Below are positions 36,692-45,560 of a DNA stretch of 64,000 bases, in pieces. The stretch is taken from contig NZ_JACJUK010000010.1 of NCBI RefSeq assembly GCF_014235875.1, forward strand, positions 60,144-124,143. Direction: 5' to 3'. A program made the translations under genes and the position numbers. This stretch comes from Croceivirga lutea (lineage in GTDB: Bacteria > Bacteroidota > Bacteroidia > Flavobacteriales > Flavobacteriaceae). The stretch's first letter is position 1. Each line of letters starts with the position of its first letter. The notes beneath the pieces are model-generated. The model saw only the letters and a program-made list of their open reading frames with translations, was not told the DNA's origin and searched no databases.

Positions 36692-36699
36692 CAAATTTA
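36692..36699 (-). promoter_or_regulatory. Putative -7 box of ndh
   Basis: Minus-strand TAAATTTG, an exact TAnnTTTG match, 14 bases before the ndh ATG. No upstream TTG box at normal spacing. Confidence 0.38.
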
Positions 36700-36760
36700 A
36701 AAAAAGAAAGCCGTTGAAACCTTCTATTTTAGTATTTTTAGGCCTTACGAAATCTAACTA

Positions 36761-38194
36761 ATGATGATGAAAAAAGTTATTCTACCACTACTTTTAGGCC
36801 TTTTTTTGATAACAGCAACATTTGCGCAGAATTCAAAATCTGATGCCTTAAAATCTATTGATAACCAAAAAGAAAAATACACAACCATCGCTGACAAAAT
36901 CTGGAATTTAGCCGAAATGGGTTATCAAGAAGAAAAAAGTAGTGCATTATTGCAGAAAACGCTTAAAGATGAAGGTTTTAAAATTACTTCTGATGTGGCT
37001 GACATTCCTACTGCATTTATTGCAGAATACGGTTCTGGATATCCAATAATTGGGATACTCGGAGAATTCGATGCTTTACCAGGTCTTTCTCAAAAAGCAG
37101 TTCCAGAAAAAGAGTCTGCAGGCGGAGTGGCAGGCCATGCTTGTGGCCATCATCTATTTGGCACAGCATCGTCAGCGGCAGCAATAGCCGTAAAAAATTG
37201 GATGAAAAAAACTGGGCAAAAAGGAACCATACGCTTTTATGGTTGCCCGGCAGAAGAAGGTGGTGGTGCAAAGGTTTACATGTCTAGAGAAGGCCTATTT
37301 AATGATGTTGATGTGGTAGTACACTGGCACCCAGGTTCTCAAAATGCAGCTAGTGCTGCTGCGGCTTTAGCCAATATTTCTGGTAAGTTTAGATTTCACG
37401 GCGTTTCTGCACATGCAGCAGGAGCACCTCATATGGGACGCTCTGCTTTAGATGGTGTTGAAGCCATGAATGCAATGGTTAATATGATGCGTGAACACGT
37501 ATTACAAGAAACTAGAATACATTATGTTATCACTGATGGCGGTAAAGCCCCGAATGTAGTTCCCGATTTTGCCGAAGTTTATTATTACGCTCGTCATAAT
37601 AGACGAGATGTGGTTAGAGATGTTTTTAACCGAATAGTAAAAGCAGGAGAAGGTGCTGCCTTAGGAACTGGAACCACTATGGAATATGAAATTGTAAATG
37701 GGGTGCACGAATTATTACCAAACTTAGTTTTACAAAAACTTGTCCATGATAATTTAGCTGAAATAGGCGGATTTACTTATACTGATGAAGAAAAAAGCTT
37801 TGGAGAAAAAATTGCTACTAGTCTAGGGCAAAAATCTTTAAATGAGCAAATAGCCCTAGAGGTACAACCCTATAAAGAAACAGCCAGAGCTTATGGTTCA
37901 ACAGATGTTGGTGATGTTAGCTTTGTTGTGCCCACAGTTGGTTTTAGTACCGCGACTTGGGTACCTGGCACTCCTGCTCATAGTTGGCAAGCTGTAGCGG
38001 CTGGTGGCACATCAATTGGTCACAAAGGCATGTTGTTAGCGGCAAAGACTATAACAGCTTCTGTAATAGATTTATACACTAATGAAGAGCTCATACAACG
38101 GGCTAAAAAAGAATTTGAAGAACGTAGAGGGGCAGACTTTACCTACGAACCTTTACTTGGTAACAGAGCTCCAGCTTTAGATTACAGAAAATAA
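36761..38194 (+). CDS. Exported M20-family amidohydrolase (AbgB-like)
   Basis: 477 residues with a signal peptide (KVILPLLLGLFLITATFAQ), so it acts in the periplasm or outside. Metal-binding segments GILGEFDALPG, GHACGHHLFG and CPAEEGGGAK match M20 peptidases, and the full-length pattern, including the C-terminal GTSIGHKGM, is closest to AbgB (p-aminobenzoyl-glutamate hydrolase subunit). No abgA partner is adjacent, so the real substrate is uncertain. Three consecutive ATG codons could each start translation; the first is given. Confidence 0.88.
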   Translation: MMMKKVILPLLLGLFLITATFAQNSKSDALKSIDNQKEKYTTIADKIWNLAEMGYQEEKSSALLQKTLKDEGFKITSDVADIPTAFIAEYGSGYPIIGILGEFDALPGLSQKAVPEKESAGGVAGHACGHHLFGTASSAAAIAVKNWMKKTGQKGTIRFYGCPAEEGGGAKVYMSREGLFNDVDVVVHWHPGSQNAASAAAALANISGKFRFHGVSAHAAGAPHMGRSALDGVEAMNAMVNMMREHVLQETRIHYVITDGGKAPNVVPDFAEVYYYARHNRRDVVRDVFNRIVKAGEGAALGTGTTMEYEIVNGVHELLPNLVLQKLVHDNLAEIGGFTYTDEEKSFGEKIATSLGQKSLNEQIALEVQPYKETARAYGSTDVGDVSFVVPTVGFSTATWVPGTPAHSWQAVAAGGTSIGHKGMLLAAKTITASVIDLYTNEELIQRAKKEFEERRGADFTYEPLLGNRAPALDYRK

Positions 38195-38259
38195 ATAAAG
38201 TTAGTTTGTAACATTTTTCTACTATTGCTTACTAATCTATTGTAATCGACCAAAACTTA

Positions 38260-38754
38260 GTGAAAAAAGAGCTTGAGCATAAATTTGTGACAGAACTCGA
38301 GAACAATCAGAATATTGTTCACAAGGTGTGTAGGCTATATACCAATGACAGAGATTCACACAATGATTTGTTTCAAGAAATTACAATTCAGCTCTGGAAA
38401 GCCTACCCAAAATTCAGGGGAGATTCAAAACTAAGTACTTGGATGTATAGGGTTGCACTAAATACTGCAATTACCCTATATCGAAAATCAAAAAAACGGG
38501 TAAAGACCCAGGATTATGAATCGGTAAATTTTAAAATAAAAGCCGATGATTATGACGACACCCAAGAACGCCAACTCAAATTAATGTATGATGCTGTAAA
38601 GCAACTGGGTGATATTGATAAAGCACTCATCTTTTTATACCTAGAGGATAAAGACTATTCAGAAATAGCTGAAACCTTAGGTATTACTGAAGTTAATGCA
38701 CGTGTAAAGATGAACAGAGTAAAAAAGAAACTAAGAACCATTATAAATCCGTAA
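38260..38754 (+). CDS. ECF RNA polymerase sigma factor (GTG start)
   Basis: 164 residues with sigma region 2 (RDSHNDLFQEITIQLWKAYP, around residues 29-48) and region 4 (KDYSEIAETLGITEVNARVK, near 130-150). The start is GTG: an in-frame TAA at 38233-38235 rules out upstream starts, and the first internal ATG would remove region 2. It is followed 5 bases later by a four-helix membrane protein, most likely its partner. Target genes are unknown. Confidence 0.9.
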   Translation: MKKELEHKFVTELENNQNIVHKVCRLYTNDRDSHNDLFQEITIQLWKAYPKFRGDSKLSTWMYRVALNTAITLYRKSKKRVKTQDYESVNFKIKADDYDDTQERQLKLMYDAVKQLGDIDKALIFLYLEDKDYSEIAETLGITEVNARVKMNRVKKKLRTIINP

Positions 38755-38759
38755 GTGTT

Positions 38760-39401
38760 ATGATGGACGAATTAGAACTATTAAAGAAAGATTGGCAAAA
38801 GAAGGAGCAAGAGCTTCCCAAGCTTTCTTATGAAGATATCTACAAAATGATTTGGAAAAAATCTTCCTCTTTTGTGAAGTGGATTTTCTACATAAGTATT
38901 GCAGAGTTTGTTTTTTGGTTTGCTTTAAATAGAATTCCACAAAGTAGTGATGATGTATTTGACCAATCAAAATACTTAAATCAGATAGACCTTGGTTTAG
39001 AGATTGTTTCTTATGCCATAATGATATTCTTCATCATTAAATTCTATATCAATTTTAAAAAGATTAACGCTACAGATTCTTCGAAAAAGTTGATGGAGAA
39101 TATTTTAAAAGTGCATAAAACCGTAAAAACCTATGTGTGGTTTAGTATTGGTCTATTTATAGTAGCGTTATTGCTATTTTTTGTAGATATGGTGATTATA
39201 GAACCAGAGTTATCAGACTTGGCAACTAAAGCTGAAGGGGCTAATCAGCCATGGTTAATCTATCTTATGTCAGCCTTAGTATTCTTAGCGTTAATAGGTG
39301 TAACCTGTGGTATACTTTGGTTGTTTTATCGTTTGCTATATGGTATTCTTTTAAAACGATTAAAACAGAACTACAAAGAGCTTAAAAAATTAGAAGTATA
39401 A
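38760..39401 (+). CDS. Four-helix membrane protein, partner of the ECF sigma factor
   Basis: 213 residues. A soluble N-terminus of about 38 residues (LELLKKDWQKKEQELPKLSY) is followed by four predicted membrane helices (about 39-57, 82-100, 124-145, 165-195). Similar proteins beside ECF sigma genes in Bacteroidota are thought to be sigma regulators, but no anti-sigma zinc motif is present, so the role is inferred from position. Its stop lies 1 base from the stop of the convergent acyltransferase gene. Confidence 0.8.
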   Translation: MMDELELLKKDWQKKEQELPKLSYEDIYKMIWKKSSSFVKWIFYISIAEFVFWFALNRIPQSSDDVFDQSKYLNQIDLGLEIVSYAIMIFFIIKFYINFKKINATDSSKKLMENILKVHKTVKTYVWFSIGLFIVALLLFFVDMVIIEPELSDLATKAEGANQPWLIYLMSALVFLALIGVTCGILWLFYRLLYGILLKRLKQNYKELKKLEV

Positions 39402-39402
39402 C

Positions 39403-40215
39403 TTATTCACCTTTATAACTATAGCGTCTTTTTTGGTGGTCAGCTTCGTATGCAGCAATTTGTTCCTCAGGTATTACTCTTAAAAAAGAAGGATGCTGCT
39501 CGATAGCGTATTCTAATTTTTCAATTATCTGCTCCACAGTTTCGTTATCGTAGTCAATATTCAAAGGTTCTTTTATTTGCATTGATTGCAAAATACCTTT
39601 CTTCTTTATGTACAATCCTTTTTTATCAAAAGAACGTCTAAACCCATCAATTACAACTGGTACAACTATTGGTTTGTATCTTTTAATAATATGTGCGGTT
39701 CCTTTACGTAATGGTTTCCAAGGGGTAGTAGTGCCCTGAGGAAAAGTAATAACCCAACCATCATCTAAAGCGGTTCCAATATTAGTTATATCACTCATTT
39801 TTACTTGTCGTTGCACATCTTTACCCTCAGAACGCCAAGTACGTTCAATACTAATAGAACCAGCGTATGCTAGTAATTTAGTAAGCACACTTTTTTTCAT
39901 GGTTTCTTTAGCGGCAACGTAGTAAATATTCAGTTTTGGATTCCACAAGTAGAATACATTTTTGATATTATCATCTCTTCCACTTAAAGCTGCGTTAAAC
40001 ACATGAAACATGGCAACCACATCAGCAAAATAGGTTTGATGATTACTAACAAATAATACATTAGTATCTGGCAAATCTCTAATTATATCTGAACCCTCTA
40101 TAGCAAGTTTATTAAACTGCTTGTATCTAGAATGTGTAATTAGGCCCATTATTCTAATGAGCCATTTCTTTAAAAAAAGATTATGTCCGAAAGGATTTTT
40201 TTTAAATAACCCCAT
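39403..40215 (-). CDS. 1-acylglycerol-3-phosphate acyltransferase-like protein
   Basis: 270-residue PlsC-domain protein. Block I reads SNHQTYFAD: His59 is followed by Asp65, one residue further than the usual HX4D. Block III reads FPQGTTTPW (158-166) instead of FPEGTR. Both changes are seen directly. The rest of the domain (KRYKPIVVPVVIDGFRR) is normal, so an acyl transfer role in phospholipid or other lipid synthesis is likely, but the exact acceptor is uncertain. Confidence 0.82.
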   Translation of the reverse strand: MGLFKKNPFGHNLFLKKWLIRIMGLITHSRYKQFNKLAIEGSDIIRDLPDTNVLFVSNHQTYFADVVAMFHVFNAALSGRDDNIKNVFYLWNPKLNIYYVAAKETMKKSVLTKLLAYAGSISIERTWRSEGKDVQRQVKMSDITNIGTALDDGWVITFPQGTTTPWKPLRKGTAHIIKRYKPIVVPVVIDGFRRSFDKKGLYIKKKGILQSMQIKEPLNIDYDNETVEQIIEKLEYAIEQHPSFLRVIPEEQIAAYEADHQKRRYSYKGE

Positions 40216-40231
40216 AGTTTAATTTAATTAG

Positions 40232-40239
40232 CAAATTTA
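40232..40239 (-). promoter_or_regulatory. Putative -7 box of the acyltransferase gene
   Basis: Minus-strand TAAATTTG, 16 bases before ATG 40215, just beyond the stop codon of the NUDIX gene. No TTG box at proper spacing. Confidence 0.35.
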
Positions 40240-40248
40240 CAAAAACAG

Positions 40249-40887
40249 CTACAGCACCTGTTTTAAAAGTAATTTGATTTCGTTCAACATCATAGCTGTA
40301 GCACCCCAAACCACACGCCCTTCAAAGTTAAACGCTGGAACCTCAACACCTTGAGCGTAAGAGGTGTTTAGTTTTAATGATGTTAAGTTGTCTTCGTTTA
40401 AAACATAACGCATAGGTATTTCAAGAATATCTTCTACTTCACTCTCTTGTTTTTGAAAAGGCTCAATCTCTGTATATAGGCCTAAATAGGGTTGAACCCA
40501 AAAATTGCTTGGCGGTATGTATAATTTAGATAATTCTTTAACAACTTCAACCTTATGAACAGGTACCCCAACTTCTTCCTCAGTTTCTCTAAGTGCAGTT
40601 TCTAACATGCTATTATCTACCTTTTCCTCTTTACCTCCAGGAAATGCTATTTGATTAGAATGTACACCTTTATAAGATTTTCTAAGAATAAATAGCAAAT
40701 GGGTTTCATCAGCTTTAGGATAAAATAATGCCATTACCCCAGCTCTTCTAGGGTTGCGTTCTTCTATTTTTCTAAGGTCTTGGTATTTTCTTCGCTCTGG
40801 CGGTTCCATTAAAAAGTGAGCTTTAGAACCAGGCAAAGGCAGATTTTTTATTTTTGAAATTCGATTATAAAAATCAATATAATTCAT
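40249..40887 (-). CDS. NUDIX hydrolase, CoA pyrophosphatase type
   Basis: 212 residues from ATG 40887; a longer frame begins at a TTG (40947) but would run into the divergent lipoprotein gene. The CoA-NUDIX signature appears as SNQIAFPGGKEEK and the NUDIX box as TALRETEEEVGV. The N-terminus resembles E. coli NudL-type enzymes, which cleave CoA or acyl-CoA to 4'-phosphopantetheine and ADP. The substrate is inferred from the signature. The ATG overlaps that of the divergent cyclophilin gene (CATG at 40885-40888). Confidence 0.9.
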   Translation of the reverse strand: MNYIDFYNRISKIKNLPLPGSKAHFLMEPPERRKYQDLRKIEERNPRRAGVMALFYPKADETHLLFILRKSYKGVHSNQIAFPGGKEEKVDNSMLETALRETEEEVGVPVHKVEVVKELSKLYIPPSNFWVQPYLGLYTEIEPFQKQESEVEDILEIPMRYVLNEDNLTSLKLNTSYAQGVEVPAFNFEGRVVWGATAMMLNEIKLLLKQVL

Positions 40888-41602
40888 GCGAAATATATTC
40901 CTAGCAATTTTCACAAGTATACTATTAATTTTTGTGAGTGCCTGCAACCAGAATCACAAAACTCAAAAAAACAATACAACAAAAATTAAAGAACAAGTTG
41001 CTCTAAAAGATTCATCGATTACTTCTGAAATTGAGGAAATAGAAAAAGATACTTTTGAATTAACAGATGAAAATGCATTAGATTTTTTCAGAGCCTATGA
41101 AAAAGATTTAAAAGAAAACAAGGTTAAATTAACCACAAGCCTAGGCAGTTTTACAGTTGAATTATATAACAATGTACCCTATCATAGAGCTAACTTTATT
41201 TATCTTACCAAAAAAGGGTATTTCAACAATACTCAATTCCACAGAGTAGTACCCAACTTTATCATACAAGGGGGTAACTCTGATGATGTAGAAACAGCAA
41301 GAAAACGGGGTAATATAGGCAGATATCTGTTGCCACCAGACACTAAAAAAGGACATAAACACCATAGAGGCACTATATCTATGCCAAGTAGCGAACGAGA
41401 CAACCCGCATAAGTTAGCCTCTCCGTTTGAGTTTTTTATTGTAGTAACCAACCCAGGTTCGTATCACTTAGATAGTGGTTATACTCCATTTGGTAGAGTT
41501 ATTGAAGGTATGGATGTAGTTGATAAAATAAATCAATCTCCCATTGATACCGGAGAATGGCCCGTAAAGAATATTTACATTCTAAAAGCAGAGGCTTTTT
41601 AA
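40886..41602 (+). CDS. Cyclophilin-type peptidyl-prolyl isomerase lipoprotein
   Basis: 238 residues. A lipoprotein signal (FTSILLIFVSAC, Cys20) supports this ATG. A charged linker (about 21-65) leads to a cyclophilin domain (LGSFTVELYNNVPYHRANF, FNNTQFHRVVPNFIIQGG, SPFEFFIVVT). It should assist folding of proteins in the periplasm. It is not GldI, the flavobacterial gliding lipoprotein, which has an FKBP domain. Its start overlaps the start of the NUDIX gene and its stop overlaps that of the TRIC-family gene. Confidence 0.92.
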   Translation: MRNIFLAIFTSILLIFVSACNQNHKTQKNNTTKIKEQVALKDSSITSEIEEIEKDTFELTDENALDFFRAYEKDLKENKVKLTTSLGSFTVELYNNVPYHRANFIYLTKKGYFNNTQFHRVVPNFIIQGGNSDDVETARKRGNIGRYLLPPDTKKGHKHHRGTISMPSSERDNPHKLASPFEFFIVVTNPGSYHLDSGYTPFGRVIEGMDVVDKINQSPIDTGEWPVKNIYILKAEAF

Positions 41603-42216
41603 GATTTTTCTTGGTTTGTATACAAGCTAGGCAAGGTAATGTTATACTTAACTGCTAATAAACGCACGATAATTACCACCAAAATAGCTCCAATATTAGC
41701 ATAGGCATCAACAATGGGGAGTAAATCAAACAGGTAGAAAGACATTCCCCCCAAGATACATGCAGTAGCATAAATTTCTTTTCTAAAGATTACCGGTATT
41801 TCATTACATAAAATATCTCTAATTACCCCTCCAAAACTGGCCGTCATTGTTCCTAAAGCAATACAGATAACTGGCATTAATTCTGCCTGCATTCCTTTTT
41901 CAATACCAACAACAGTATACAACCCAATACCAATGGTATCAAATAAAAACAACGATTTTCTTAGGTATTTGAGGTATTTTACAAATAGAATAGCAAATAC
42001 TACCGAAGATGAAATAACTATTATGTAGGTTAGATCCTGCATCCACCCCACTGGATTGTTACCAATAAGCAAATCACGTAAAGTACCACCACCAATTGAA
42101 GTCACAAAAGCAATAATAAAAACACCAAACAGGTCTAGTTTTTTTTCCATGGCAATGAGTACCCCAGAAATAGCAAAAGCAATGGTACCTAAAATATCTA
42201 TGACTTGAAAAAACAT
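41599..42216 (-). CDS. TRIC-family (UPF0126) cation channel protein
   Basis: 205 residues with seven predicted membrane helices in two similar halves, each with a glycine-rich motif: SIGGGTLRDLLIG in the first and SFGGVIRDIL in the second. This matches the bacterial trimeric intracellular cation channel family (YicG/UPF0126); homologues pass K+ or Na+. It follows the RDD gene with a 2-base gap. The stop is shared with the convergent cyclophilin gene (TTAA). Confidence 0.9.
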   Translation of the reverse strand: MFFQVIDILGTIAFAISGVLIAMEKKLDLFGVFIIAFVTSIGGGTLRDLLIGNNPVGWMQDLTYIIVISSSVVFAILFVKYLKYLRKSLFLFDTIGIGLYTVVGIEKGMQAELMPVICIALGTMTASFGGVIRDILCNEIPVIFRKEIYATACILGGMSFYLFDLLPIVDAYANIGAILVVIIVRLLAVKYNITLPSLYTNQEKS

Positions 42217-42218
42217 GC

Positions 42219-42935
42219 TTACGCTTTTTGGGTGTAGTAATTGTAGTCTTTTATAACAATGTCTACAAATTCTACGGGATGCAATGTAGTGGTTACATCC
42301 ATAACTTCTTTTAAGCGTTTATCTAGTTCAAGAATCACATTGTGATTACCATTTCGTTTAGATTTTTCAAACAACTCTTTAATAGTTTGTATTTCAGCAT
42401 CTTTAAAAACTGTTACCTGCGGAAATTGTGGTTGATAATCAGTAGGTAGTTCTTTAAGTAGCGTATCTTTTAGTGAAACCCGTTTACGTTCGCTAATTAC
42501 AGTTGTACCTGCGGCAACATCTCCAATACGTTGACCATTACCTCTAATTAGTATGGTCAAAACTGCAGCAGCACCAGAGGTTAAAGAAACATCTACAATG
42601 CGTAGAATCCAGCGCACAAAATAGTTACCAAAATTTGGTTTGGAACCATCTAATTTCACTACTCTTAAATTCATTAAACCTTTTCCAATAGTTTTTCCAT
42701 CAGTAAAAGTTTCGAATAAAACATAATACAAAAAAGCAGGAAGCGTTAACACTAAATACAAAGCCCAAGCATCATTAAAATCAACTTCCAAAGAAATCAA
42801 AAGCAAAAAAACCAGTATAATGTAAATGGTAATAACTATACTATCTATAATGTACGCGAGCATACGTTCACCCAAATTAGAACTGTTTTGGGCAATGGCT
42901 ACGTTTTGGGCAGTTTCTATTTGAAATTGGTTCAT
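42219..42935 (-). CDS. RDD-family membrane protein
   Basis: 238 residues with an RDD domain (about 20-150): GERMLAYIIDSIVITIYIIL, the TIGKGLMNLRVV segment and FVRWILRIVD. Four membrane helices are likely, followed by a soluble C-terminal tail (about 155-238). RDD proteins are of unclear function, with some linked to ion transport. The gene is divergent from SpoIIM, 35 bases apart, and RDD and SpoIIM genes commonly accompany MoxR-DUF58 clusters, so it probably belongs with 42971-49068. Confidence 0.9.
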   Translation of the reverse strand: MNQFQIETAQNVAIAQNSSNLGERMLAYIIDSIVITIYIILVFLLLISLEVDFNDAWALYLVLTLPAFLYYVLFETFTDGKTIGKGLMNLRVVKLDGSKPNFGNYFVRWILRIVDVSLTSGAAAVLTILIRGNGQRIGDVAAGTTVISERKRVSLKDTLLKELPTDYQPQFPQVTVFKDAEIQTIKELFEKSKRNGNHNVILELDKRLKEVMDVTTTLHPVEFVDIVIKDYNYYTQKA

Positions 42936-42962
42936 TTTTTGGTTTCTTTACAAATAAAGGCA

Positions 42963-42970
42963 CAAATTTA
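42963..42970 (-). promoter_or_regulatory. Putative -7 box of the RDD gene
   Basis: Minus-strand TAAATTTG lies directly against the divergent SpoIIM ATG (42971). A TTG at 42995-42997 is 24 bases upstream, one base beyond the usual range, and would lie inside SpoIIM codons. Confidence 0.38.
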
Positions 42971-43948
42971 ATGCGAGAAGCAGCATTCGTAAAGCAAAAT
43001 AAAGACAAATGGATTGCCTTTGAAGAGGCTCTTAATAGCAAAAGAGAACTTTCTCCAGACCATCTTTCTGACCTTTACATTGAAATTACAGACCATCTAA
43101 GCTACGCTAAAACATTCTATCCTAATAGCAATACACAATTGTATTTAAATGCTATTGCCGCTCAAGCACATCAAAAAATATATAAGACCAAACGCGAATC
43201 CAAGAATCGTATTGTAAGTTTTTGGAAAACTGAATTCCCATTACTTTTTGCACAACATCATAGAGAGCTTTTGATTGCTTTCTTAGTTTTTACTTTCTTC
43301 TGCTGTGTTGGCGCTTTTTCGGCAGCAAATGAAGGCGATTTTGTAAGGTCTATTTTAGGTGATAGCTATGTAAATATGACTTTAGAAAATATTGAAAATG
43401 GTGATCCTATGGCTGTCTATAAACAAATGGGCGAAATGAATATGTTTTTAGGTATTACCATAAATAACATAAGAGTTGCGCTAATGGCCTTTGCTTACGG
43501 CATTTTACTTGGCGTTGGAACACTTTATATCTTAATGAGCAATGGCATTATGCTCGGAAGTTTTCAATACTTTTTTTATGAAAAGGGATTGCTTTGGGAG
43601 TCTGCCAGAACAATTTGGATTCATGGTACTATAGAAATCTCAGTTATTATTATTGCTGGCTGTGCTGGTTTAGTAATGGCCAATGGTATGTTTTTTCCTG
43701 GAACCTATTCTCGACTCGAAGCTTTTAAAAGAGGAGTAAAAAACGGATTAAAAATAGTAATTAGCACTATACCATTTTTTATAATAGCAGGCTTTTTAGA
43801 GGGTTTTGTAACTAGACATACTGAGATGCCAGACTGGCTCGCAATATTAATTATTTTAAGTTCTTTAAGCCTGATAATTTACTATTACATTATTTACCCA
43901 ATCAAACTAAATAAAAAGAAAATCAATGCAACAGAAACCATTCATTGA
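42971..43948 (+). CDS. SpoIIM-family membrane protein
   Basis: 325 residues. A soluble N-terminus (about 1-95) precedes about five membrane helices. The region INNIRVALMAFAYGILLGVG and the following NGIMLGSFQYFF match the stage II sporulation protein M family. In sporulating Firmicutes SpoIIM belongs to the engulfment machinery; here no sporulation is expected, and the homologue is of unknown function. It is the first of six tightly packed genes running to 49068. Confidence 0.9.
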   Translation: MREAAFVKQNKDKWIAFEEALNSKRELSPDHLSDLYIEITDHLSYAKTFYPNSNTQLYLNAIAAQAHQKIYKTKRESKNRIVSFWKTEFPLLFAQHHRELLIAFLVFTFFCCVGAFSAANEGDFVRSILGDSYVNMTLENIENGDPMAVYKQMGEMNMFLGITINNIRVALMAFAYGILLGVGTLYILMSNGIMLGSFQYFFYEKGLLWESARTIWIHGTIEISVIIIAGCAGLVMANGMFFPGTYSRLEAFKRGVKNGLKIVISTIPFFIIAGFLEGFVTRHTEMPDWLAILIILSSLSLIIYYYIIYPIKLNKKKINATETIH

Positions 43949-44822
43949 ATTTAAAAAACAACGAGAGTTAAGTGATATTTTAACAGATACATTCAACTTT
44001 ATAAAATTTGAGTTCAAACCATTTTTTGGAACAATTTTAAAAATAGTTGGTCCGTTTTTATTTGCTTTTTTAATCTGCATGGCGTTTTACTTGTATTCCT
44101 TTAATGGAGCATTTAACAGTGCATTGTATAGTGTTAACAGTAATGTTGATGCTTTTGGTGCTAGCCCTATCCTAATTATTATTGCTGCTCTAGGTCTTTT
44201 TGTTACAGCCATTGCAACAGTTGCTTTATTACAAGCTTCAATTTTATACTATGTAAAATCTTACACCGATAATCAAGGTAAAATTGACTTTGACTTAATA
44301 AAAAAAGAATCGTACAAGAACTTCTGGCGTTTTGTGGGTTTGGCCATTTTAGTGGGGTTAGCTATAGTTGTTGGTTTTATGTTTTGTATAATTCCGGGTA
44401 TTTATTTGTATCCACCTTTAATGCTAGCTTTTAGCATAATGGTGTTTATGAACAAAAGTGTGAGCGACTCTTTTTCTTACGCGTTTACCTTAATAAAAGA
44501 TAATTGGTGGATTACCTTCGCAACTCTTTTTGTAATAGGTATTATTACAGCAGTAATTGGTTACATAGTACAGCTACCAGGCATAATTTACATGTATGCC
44601 AAAATGGGTATATTTTCTGGAGAGATGGATGCTGAAAGCATGGGTAATATATTTGACCCTATCTATATTTTATTTAACCTAATTTCTTATTTAGTTCAGT
44701 TTACACTACAAACCGTAACTGTGGTAGCATCTGCATTAATTTTCTTTAATCTAAACGAAAAGAAAAACTTTACCGGTACAATGGAACGAATACAAAATAT
44801 AGGCAATACACAAGAAGATTAA
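43926..44822 (+). CDS. Membrane protein of the SpoIIM-MoxR cluster
   Basis: 298 residues with about six predicted membrane helices (for example FFGTILKIVGPFLFAFLICM and FVGLAILVGLAIVVGFMFCI). It loosely resembles the membrane domains found in glycerophosphodiester phosphodiesterase-like or DUF4013-type proteins, but no firm family is recognised. It begins 23 bases before the SpoIIM stop and ends immediately before the DUF4129 gene, so translation is probably coupled. Confidence 0.8.
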   Translation: MQQKPFIEFKKQRELSDILTDTFNFIKFEFKPFFGTILKIVGPFLFAFLICMAFYLYSFNGAFNSALYSVNSNVDAFGASPILIIIAALGLFVTAIATVALLQASILYYVKSYTDNQGKIDFDLIKKESYKNFWRFVGLAILVGLAIVVGFMFCIIPGIYLYPPLMLAFSIMVFMNKSVSDSFSYAFTLIKDNWWITFATLFVIGIITAVIGYIVQLPGIIYMYAKMGIFSGEMDAESMGNIFDPIYILFNLISYLVQFTLQTVTVVASALIFFNLNEKKNFTGTMERIQNIGNTQED

Positions 44823-45560
44823 ATGCTAAGATTACCGTTTATAATTCTTTTCCTAACTCTAGTATTTTCTAGTAACGCGCAACAAGATTCCACTAGAATA
44901 CAGTATGATTCTAGCTTGGTTTCTCCTGTTGAAATTACTAAAGATGACTTGGCAGCTTATTTTGCGGACGATAAGTTTGATTATGAAGTTGAAAAAATAG
45001 ATAATTCATGGTGGGAAGGAATTAAAAACTGGCTTTACAATATTTTACGAAGCTTTTTTGAATTTGTATTTGGTGAGTATAATGCCCCGAGCTATTTATC
45101 AGGGTTTCTAGAAATAGTTCCTTATTTACTATTAGCATTACTTCTTTATTTATTAATTCGGTTTTTTATTAATGCTAGTACTAAAAACATCATTTTTTCT
45201 AAAGAAAACCAGAATTTAGTTTCACTATCAGAAGAAGAAAGACTTATTAAAACTGAAGATATTCAGAGTCTAATAAAGCAAGCTTTTGACGACAAAAATT
45301 ATAGATTGGCAATTCGTTATTACTACCTTTTCTTGCTAAAATTGCTAACTGAAAGAGAATTGATAGATTGGCAACTTCAAAAAACTAATGATGATTACAT
45401 TATTGAATTAGCCAAAAGCAACTTACTCCCTCAATTTAAAAAGGTAACCTTATTATATGATTATATCTGGTATGGTGAATTTACTATAGATGAAGCTGCA
45501 TATAAAAGTGCAAAATCCAATTTTGACAAACTTAAAAACGCTATAAGAACAGATGTTTAA
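44823..45560 (+). CDS. DUF4129 domain protein
   Basis: 245 residues. A signal peptide (LPFIILFLTLVFSSNAQ) is followed by an extracytoplasmic segment, one membrane helix (about 94-113, IVPYLLLALLLYLLIRFF) and a C-terminal cytoplasmic DUF4129 region (AIRYYYLFLLKLLTERELI). DUF4129 regularly accompanies MoxR-DUF58 genes; its role is unknown. The ATG abuts the previous stop with no gap, and its end overlaps the next gene by 8 bases. Confidence 0.87.
   Translation: MLRLPFIILFLTLVFSSNAQQDSTRIQYDSSLVSPVEITKDDLAAYFADDKFDYEVEKIDNSWWEGIKNWLYNILRSFFEFVFGEYNAPSYLSGFLEIVPYLLLALLLYLLIRFFINASTKNIIFSKENQNLVSLSEEERLIKTEDIQSLIKQAFDDKNYRLAIRYYYLFLLKLLTERELIDWQLQKTNDDYIIELAKSNLLPQFKKVTLLYDYIWYGEFTIDEAAYKSAKSNFDKLKNAIRTDV

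Noticed and set aside
40886..41602. Peptidyl-prolyl isomerase lipoprotein as GldI of the gliding machinery
   Set aside because: The domain is cyclophilin type whereas GldI is FKBP type, and no gld genes are nearby.
42971..43948. SpoIIM as evidence of sporulation
   Set aside because: No other sporulation genes are present and the family is widespread in non-spore-formers beside MoxR clusters.
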